64,000 nt of DNA, from contig SSNU01000046.1 of NCBI GenBank assembly GCA_012064415.1, positions 101,468 through 165,467 of the forward strand, given 5' to 3'. Both the position numbers and the translations under genes were made by a program. This DNA comes from Gyrodactylus bullatarudis (Eukaryota; Platyhelminthes; Monogenea; Gyrodactylidea; Gyrodactylidae). Below, in pieces: positions 59,000 to 64,000 of the stretch; within the stretch, counting starts at the first letter, position 1, and the number at the start of each line of letters is the position of its first letter. Under the pieces are notes generated by a model that worked only from the letters and a program-made list of their open reading frames with translations, was not told the DNA's origin and made no database searches.

Positions 59000-61900
59000 T
59001 TAGTGAGAAAGAGTATCACGTACAGTAGACATGTAAGAAATTTAATAAAGCTTTCTGATATTTTTAAAATGGTATATTCTACGCTATTTCTGTAGTTCGA
59101 AATCTTGCTCCTGAATCCAATGCTTCGCGGGCTTAAAATACTTACCAACTTTGTTATTGGAGGGAGTTGATTTGTTTAAAGTGAACCGTCAGAAAAAAAT
59201 ACTGAATTGATTAATGCTATTCTTTCATAAAGTAAATTTTTTTTAATTCGTTTAAATTAGCCCTCTCTAGTAGACTCTACCTCCTCTAGACCTGAATTAC
59301 ACAATAAAATTTTATATTTTGGCTCATATCGTAGAGCTCTTGCGCCTTTTTCCAGAAGTTTTTTCTTTCCTTTAATACTGCTTAAAGGCAATATTTTGGA
59401 ATGAAAATCACCGAAATAGTAATTTAGAAAATCAAAATGTTTAGAATTATCCCTTAATAATTTTATTGTTAGAGTTCAAGTTCCTATTGAAACGATTGAA
59501 GAGTAAGGGACGATCGGCATCAAAGGCTCGAAGAAATCAAAATTGACTCTATTAACACCATTCAAATGTGAAATATTTATTGACCAAAATCCTCAATTCA
59601 AGTACACACCTTGACGATGTCATGAAAAAAAAGTTAATCTTAAAAATAATGATCAAAGACCAAGAATTTCTCCACCCCTTTTAAAGTTTACCCAGTTTTC
59701 TCTCAAGATGGCTAACCGTAAAGTGATCTTCCTAAATAATTCCAGAATATAAATATGAAATATATAATATATTATATTATTCACGAAAGAAAGGCAAACT
59801 TTATTATATTCACACATCTATTCATATATATATATATATCCACTCAAAAATTTAAGGAAAAATCAACGTTTTTATATCAGAAAAAAAGTATATATATTTA
59901 GAATTATTCTGAAGCCAGATCGGAATTACAAAATGTACCTTGAAAATATTTCCTATATAGATAGACAAGACTCTCTTCGAGGAATTCTGTAAAAGATTAC
60001 TTAAAAGTCAGAATTTCCTATTAAATTAAAAATCTTATATTTATTTTTTCATATCATGTATTTTTTGCTCATCCATGAATAAAGAGACAATATAATGTAA
60101 TACGTTGACAACCAAAAGAAAAAACATTTTGAATACTAAAAAAGAATTGCTTTAAAAAATTTAAAGATAAATATCTATTAAATAATATACAATACGAATA
60201 AAACACCATGTAGAATATCAGACGATTTCTTTTTTCTTAATTCAAGTTGAACTCTTATTGAATCGATTAGAGTATATTTGGAAACCAAGATGTACCAACA
60301 GATAGAACTCAAAAACAAGTTATATTCAGAGATATGAAAGATCTTGCTGCTTTCTTTGAGGGGTACTCTAAGAGCATTTAATGTATTGAAAATATCTAAA
60401 GCTAGTTGACATGAGGATGAGAATTTCCTATTTTTACAAAAAATTCAATATTTTTATCCAGAAAGTCAGGAAAAAATTTATTTTTTGGATTCCACTATGA
60501 AATGAGCTGATTAGTTTTGAATACAAAAAAAATTTAATCTGACCAAAATTGAGCCGTGTTTTAAATTTCGGAAATGTTTCAAATTTCCACTTTTTCAACT
60601 TTACAAGCAGTTAAATATTATTAAAATTAGACGAAGATTTTGAATTTGGCCGTAGAATTTGAGAGAATTTGAATTCTGCAGGTATGATTAATCGATTAAA
60701 GTACGTTTCCTATCAAATCTAGATGGTAAATAAAGAATTTTCTAAAGCTTTCTTAGATATATAATAATGAGTTGCTGAAATGATATGTGATAGAAATAAC
60801 CTGGTGGGTTAAAATAGCCAAGATGCGACAACAGAGACTAGAGATGAGAATTTCGTTTAAAATAATGAGTAAATTTGATTCTATTTATTCAGAATTTTTT
60901 TGGTATATAAAATGGGAAAATCAAATAACGACAGCTCTAACTTTAAATTAGGGAAAAACGTTTAATCCTATCAGAATAATAAAAAATTTATATCATTCAG
61001 TGAGAATCATATTGATTCTTTTATTCTGATTATAATTAATTGCATGAGGGCTATAAGCAAATTGCAGAGTACAGTAGCAGTTCAGTAATTGTTGTATCAG
61101 ATGAACACAAAAACGGCAATGCTCTTATGACATATAGTTACATTACAACTTTTATAACTGATCAGATAATGAAGATTTTCTCTCTTCTTCCTTTGACATA
61201 GCCTAAATTGCTAAATTAAATGAATGGTTAGAAGAAATAGAATCTTTAAACCTTGAATACCAATAATAACCTTGAGAAAAAAACGTTTTAAACAAAACTT
61301 TATTTATTTAGTGGTAAACGAAATATTTTTTATAGTGAATATACATAATTTCACATCTAAAAGGGCATTTAGTTAACAAGAAACGTCGAATATGGTCGAT
61401 GAAAACAGTAGATTTTAAAGTTAAACTCGATTTCATTCCTTGATAATGATAATTCAATCTTGGGAAATCACGAAAGATATTTCACCCTGATTGACAAGCA
61501 ACGCAAAGTAATAAATTTTTTTATCTAAACAGCGTTGTTTATAGTCCAGGGCTATATCCAATGATTGACGGATGGTTATTTGGAATTTTTTCCATTTCAA
61601 AAGAAACAAGCCCGCAACAATAGAGAAAAGATATACAATGTAAAGAAGTTATATATAAAAATTGATCGACCTGTGTGTGCATTAGCTGAATCTGAGACGT
61701 AGAAGGAAGAATAATGTTGTTCTCAAATCTTAAAAGATACGTATCACTATAAATAGCAATCTTATTGATAACTTGATGTATTCTAGACAGCGAAAAACTT
61801 GTTTTTAATGAAAGAGATTTCCACCTGCTTTATATAATATAAAAGTTGGGATTTAAATTGGTTAATACTGTGTAATAAAAACAAATTAATTTTATACCAA

Positions 61901-62540
61901 CAGGTAAGTTGGGTTAGAAGCTTAATTAGGAAGCAAAAGAAGATGTAGGAAGATAAGGATTGATGAAAAAATGTTGGACGTACATCACGAGGAATCTACA
62001 TAAATGATATATAAATATAAGAATTTTTGAATTAAAAAAAAATTTAATATTGATAAAAACAAAATGTAAGAAATGTGAACGTTCTGGAATTTTGAGTTGG
62101 TGCCAAATTCCCATTTTGATCAATATTATCTAGATTTGATGAAAATTTCGAAATAAAGTCGAATAATTTTTTCCAATAATCACCCCCAAAAATTTTCAAA
62201 AGAAGCTTCTTAAAATTAGTCTTATTTAGCTCTAGATTTCGTTAAACTTTATTTCAGCTCTTGACTGAGAAAATCTTCAGTCAATTAAATCATAAATCAC
62301 AAAATTGAATGATCTAATAGATTTGCAATAAAATGTGCGTAAATAGAGGTGATAAAAATGAAAAGCAATTTTTTTTGCACTGTAAAAATACAGAAAAAGG
62401 CTAAATATAGCAATATAGATGATTAGATCCCCAAAAAGTCATTAAAGTTATATCTCAGTCTGTGAATCTACAGGTTTTTAAAACCACCAAAACACCAAGT
62501 CATATCTGTGAGGCCCTATTGATGGAAATAACTTGTAAAA
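59000..62540. other. Intergenic/intronic, AT-rich, no supported gene
   Basis: Only short ORFs, a (TA)n run at 59825-59839 and a family A/B-like half element at 60400-60660. The missing last exon of the calmodulin-like gene could be here; no candidate is convincing. Confidence 0.4.
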
Positions 62541-62548
62541 TAAAAACT

Positions 62549-62569
62549 TTATTTTTGTTATATTTATTA
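62549..62569 (-). promoter_or_regulatory. Poly(A) signals after the acidic repeat gene
   Basis: Minus-strand AATAAA motifs at about 62564-62569 and 62549-62554, 55-75 nt after the stop codon. Confidence 0.45.
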
Positions 62570-62624
62570 ACCAACATTCATTTTTACCTTATCGATATTA
62601 ATGCCGAAAGTTAAGAGGGTGACT

Positions 62625-63590
62625 TTATTTCTTGCAACAGCACTTTTTAGCTTTTTTCATCTCCTTATTATTTGACGTGACAAGTTTTGGAGTTGGTTTT
62701 TCATCTGAATGAGGTTTCTCATCTAAAGTAGGTTTTGTATCTGAATGAGGGTTTTCATCTAAAGTAGGTTTTTCATCTGAATGAGATTTTTCATCTAAAG
62801 TATGATTTTCATCTGAATGAGATTTTTCATCTAAAGTATGATTTTCATCTGAATGAGGTTTTTTATCTGAATGAGGTTTTTTATCTGAATGAGGTTTTGT
62901 CTCTGATTCCTCATCAGAATTTGATTTGTCGTCAGAATCTGATTTGTCGTCAGAACCTGATTCGTCTTCAGAATCTAAATTGTCGTCCGAAATTGTATCT
63001 TCAACAAGAACGAGTTTATTTTCTTCTCTTTTCTTGGCAACTTTCTCATAAATATCCTCTAGAAATTGAAGTTTCTTTTTCCTGAGATCAGTTGCATGTT
63101 CCCCTTCACAGAGAAAATCTTTGAAGCGATCGAATCCGTGATAGACTCCATAGTCCATTGCTGTCACAACAAGACTAACTACACTTTCTGGCTCATCGTC
63201 AGTTTCATCTTTTATATAATGCTGACAGGCTACATAATAATATCGTGCCACTGCTAAGGCTACCAGTTTTTGACCACATTTCACTTTTACATACTCGGAC
63301 AATTTCTGAATAACTGGCACTTGGTTATCCTCAACAATATGCCTGATTATATTTCTCGTTGCGTTAGCTTGTTCTTCATTTTTCACGATAAACTTAACCC
63401 AGTTATAAAAATAACTGTATTTGTAGGCTGCTGGCCACATACCCAGAGAAGTGATAAATTTTGGAATGGATTCGGAATGATTTCGAAATCTTTTCTTGAA
63501 GTCTGGTTCGAGTCGGTAGGTAACATCTTCAGAGATGACAAAACTTTCTTCTTCGTCAAAGATAGAATCATTAAAAATAGTATTAGGCAT
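62625..63590 (-). CDS. Acidic hexapeptide-repeat protein, function unknown
   Basis: Intronless 321-codon ORF; ATG at 63590 (MPNTIFNDSIFDEEE). An in-frame TTG nine bases upstream is not a eukaryotic start. Residues about 1-200 are a compact, probably mostly helical domain (SLGMWPAAYKYSYFYNWVKF, VALAVARYYYVACQHYI, AMDYGVYHGFDRFKDFL) that I do not recognise. Residues about 200-240 are Asp/Ser-rich (SDDKSDSDDKS), then come about eleven hexapeptide units of the kind KPHSDE/KPTLDE, and the end is KKAKKCCCKK. The Cys cluster could be acylated or bind metal; that is only a guess. No signal peptide or membrane segment seen. Confidence 0.75.
   Translation of the reverse strand: MPNTIFNDSIFDEEESFVISEDVTYRLEPDFKKRFRNHSESIPKFITSLGMWPAAYKYSYFYNWVKFIVKNEEQANATRNIIRHIVEDNQVPVIQKLSEYVKVKCGQKLVALAVARYYYVACQHYIKDETDDEPESVVSLVVTAMDYGVYHGFDRFKDFLCEGEHATDLRKKKLQFLEDIYEKVAKKREENKLVLVEDTISDDNLDSEDESGSDDKSDSDDKSNSDEESETKPHSDKKPHSDKKPHSDENHTLDEKSHSDENHTLDEKSHSDEKPTLDENPHSDTKPTLDEKPHSDEKPTPKLVTSNNKEMKKAKKCCCKK
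62693..62900. repeat. In-frame minisatellite, 18-bp units
   Basis: Alternating 18-bp units of types TCTGAATGAGGTTTTTCA and TCTAAAGTAGGTTTTTCA give a 36-bp higher-order repeat coding for the hexapeptide tail. All units keep the frame. Confidence 0.85.
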
Positions 63591-63620
63591 TTTGTTCAAA
63601 CACTTTTTGTTAACGTTTCC

Positions 63621-63629
63621 TTATATATA
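63621..63629 (-). promoter_or_regulatory. TATA-like box
   Basis: Minus-strand TATATATAAG about 31 bp upstream of the ATG at 63590; if used, the leader would be only about 5-10 nt. In AT-rich DNA this may be chance. Confidence 0.35.
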
Positions 63630-64000
63630 GAGTAGATTAAATATTTTCCTTAGTTACGCAGATGAATTATGTATTAGGATTTTATTTGAATAGATGAAAA
63701 ATTAAATGTTTTTTACAAAAAAATGTAAATGTTATTCTATCGTTATTAAATCATAACATTATAGGGAATAAAATATAATGTATACCCTAGTATGTAGTCG
63801 GGTTATTTTAGCTAGTTTTAAGCCTCAATATTTCAAGGCTCATTCTTATTTTATTTTATAATATTGATTTAATAAAAATGTTTAATTTCAAAGAAAAAAA
63901 AGTTATAAAGCTGTAATATGCTTCTGAAAACTTTTAGAATATTGGCCTTAGAGCATCCTTTGCCTTCTAGGAACGTAACTTGAAATATATACTTGATGAT

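Noticed and set aside
60640..60690. Possible exon reading E-F-E-R-I-stop after GCCGTAG
   Set aside because: No pyrimidine tract and part of a repeat also seen near 50.4 kb.
63591..63599. Upstream TTG as start of the acidic repeat protein
   Set aside because: TTG is not a usual eukaryotic start; the ATG at 63590 is used instead.

Overview
This window is metazoan nuclear DNA: very AT-rich (roughly 70 percent by eye), with spliced genes, tRNA-derived SINE-like copies, Penelope-like retroelement (PLE) pieces and many foldback/MITE-type repeats. The species cannot be named from sequence alone. Three traits recall flatworms, especially schistosome-like genomes: introns of 28-38 nt clustered at the 5' end of a long gene while later introns reach 1-2 kb, 18-21 nt micro-exons, and a SINE family carrying a hammerhead-ribozyme-like core. 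Other AT-rich invertebrates are not excluded.

Layout. Positions 77-26279 (minus strand) hold what looks like one complete gene, a DENND4/Crag-type Rab guanine-nucleotide exchange factor. I rebuilt it by hand as about 30 exons and about 1600 codons with consistent splice phases throughout: MABP repeat, then uDENN-cDENN-dDENN, then a helical middle region, a low-complexity linker, and a C-terminal CxxC zinc-ribbon-like domain. Its introns are packed with transposon debris: TIR foldbacks, a pogo/Tigger-like transposase scrap, PLE tails and TTAA-flanked piggyBac-like MITEs. Just upstream on the same strand is a 51-codon intronless gene for a C18orf32/UPF0729 family protein (26948-27103).

Positions 27.1-40.3 kb look intergenic and repeat-rich. 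From 40345 to 56086 (plus strand) lie three phase-compatible exons of a four-EF-hand calmodulin-like gene, separated by introns of 6.5 and 8.8 kb; the last few codons were not found. Downstream are a 5'-truncated PLE with an intact GIY-YIG domain (57955-58990) and, at the right edge on the minus strand, an intronless gene for a 321-residue protein of unknown function with a hexapeptide-repeat acidic tail and a Cys cluster (62625-63590).

The most interesting signals are hammerhead-like cores of two spacing classes (14-nt and 8-nt between the two conserved core halves), found in SINE-like and PLE-tail repeats; a perfect 71-bp tandem duplication that copies a splice acceptor of the DENND4 gene; a near-identical inverted duplication of a PLE 3' end; and the steep intron-size gradient of the DENND4 gene. 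All calls come from reading the sequence without any database search.
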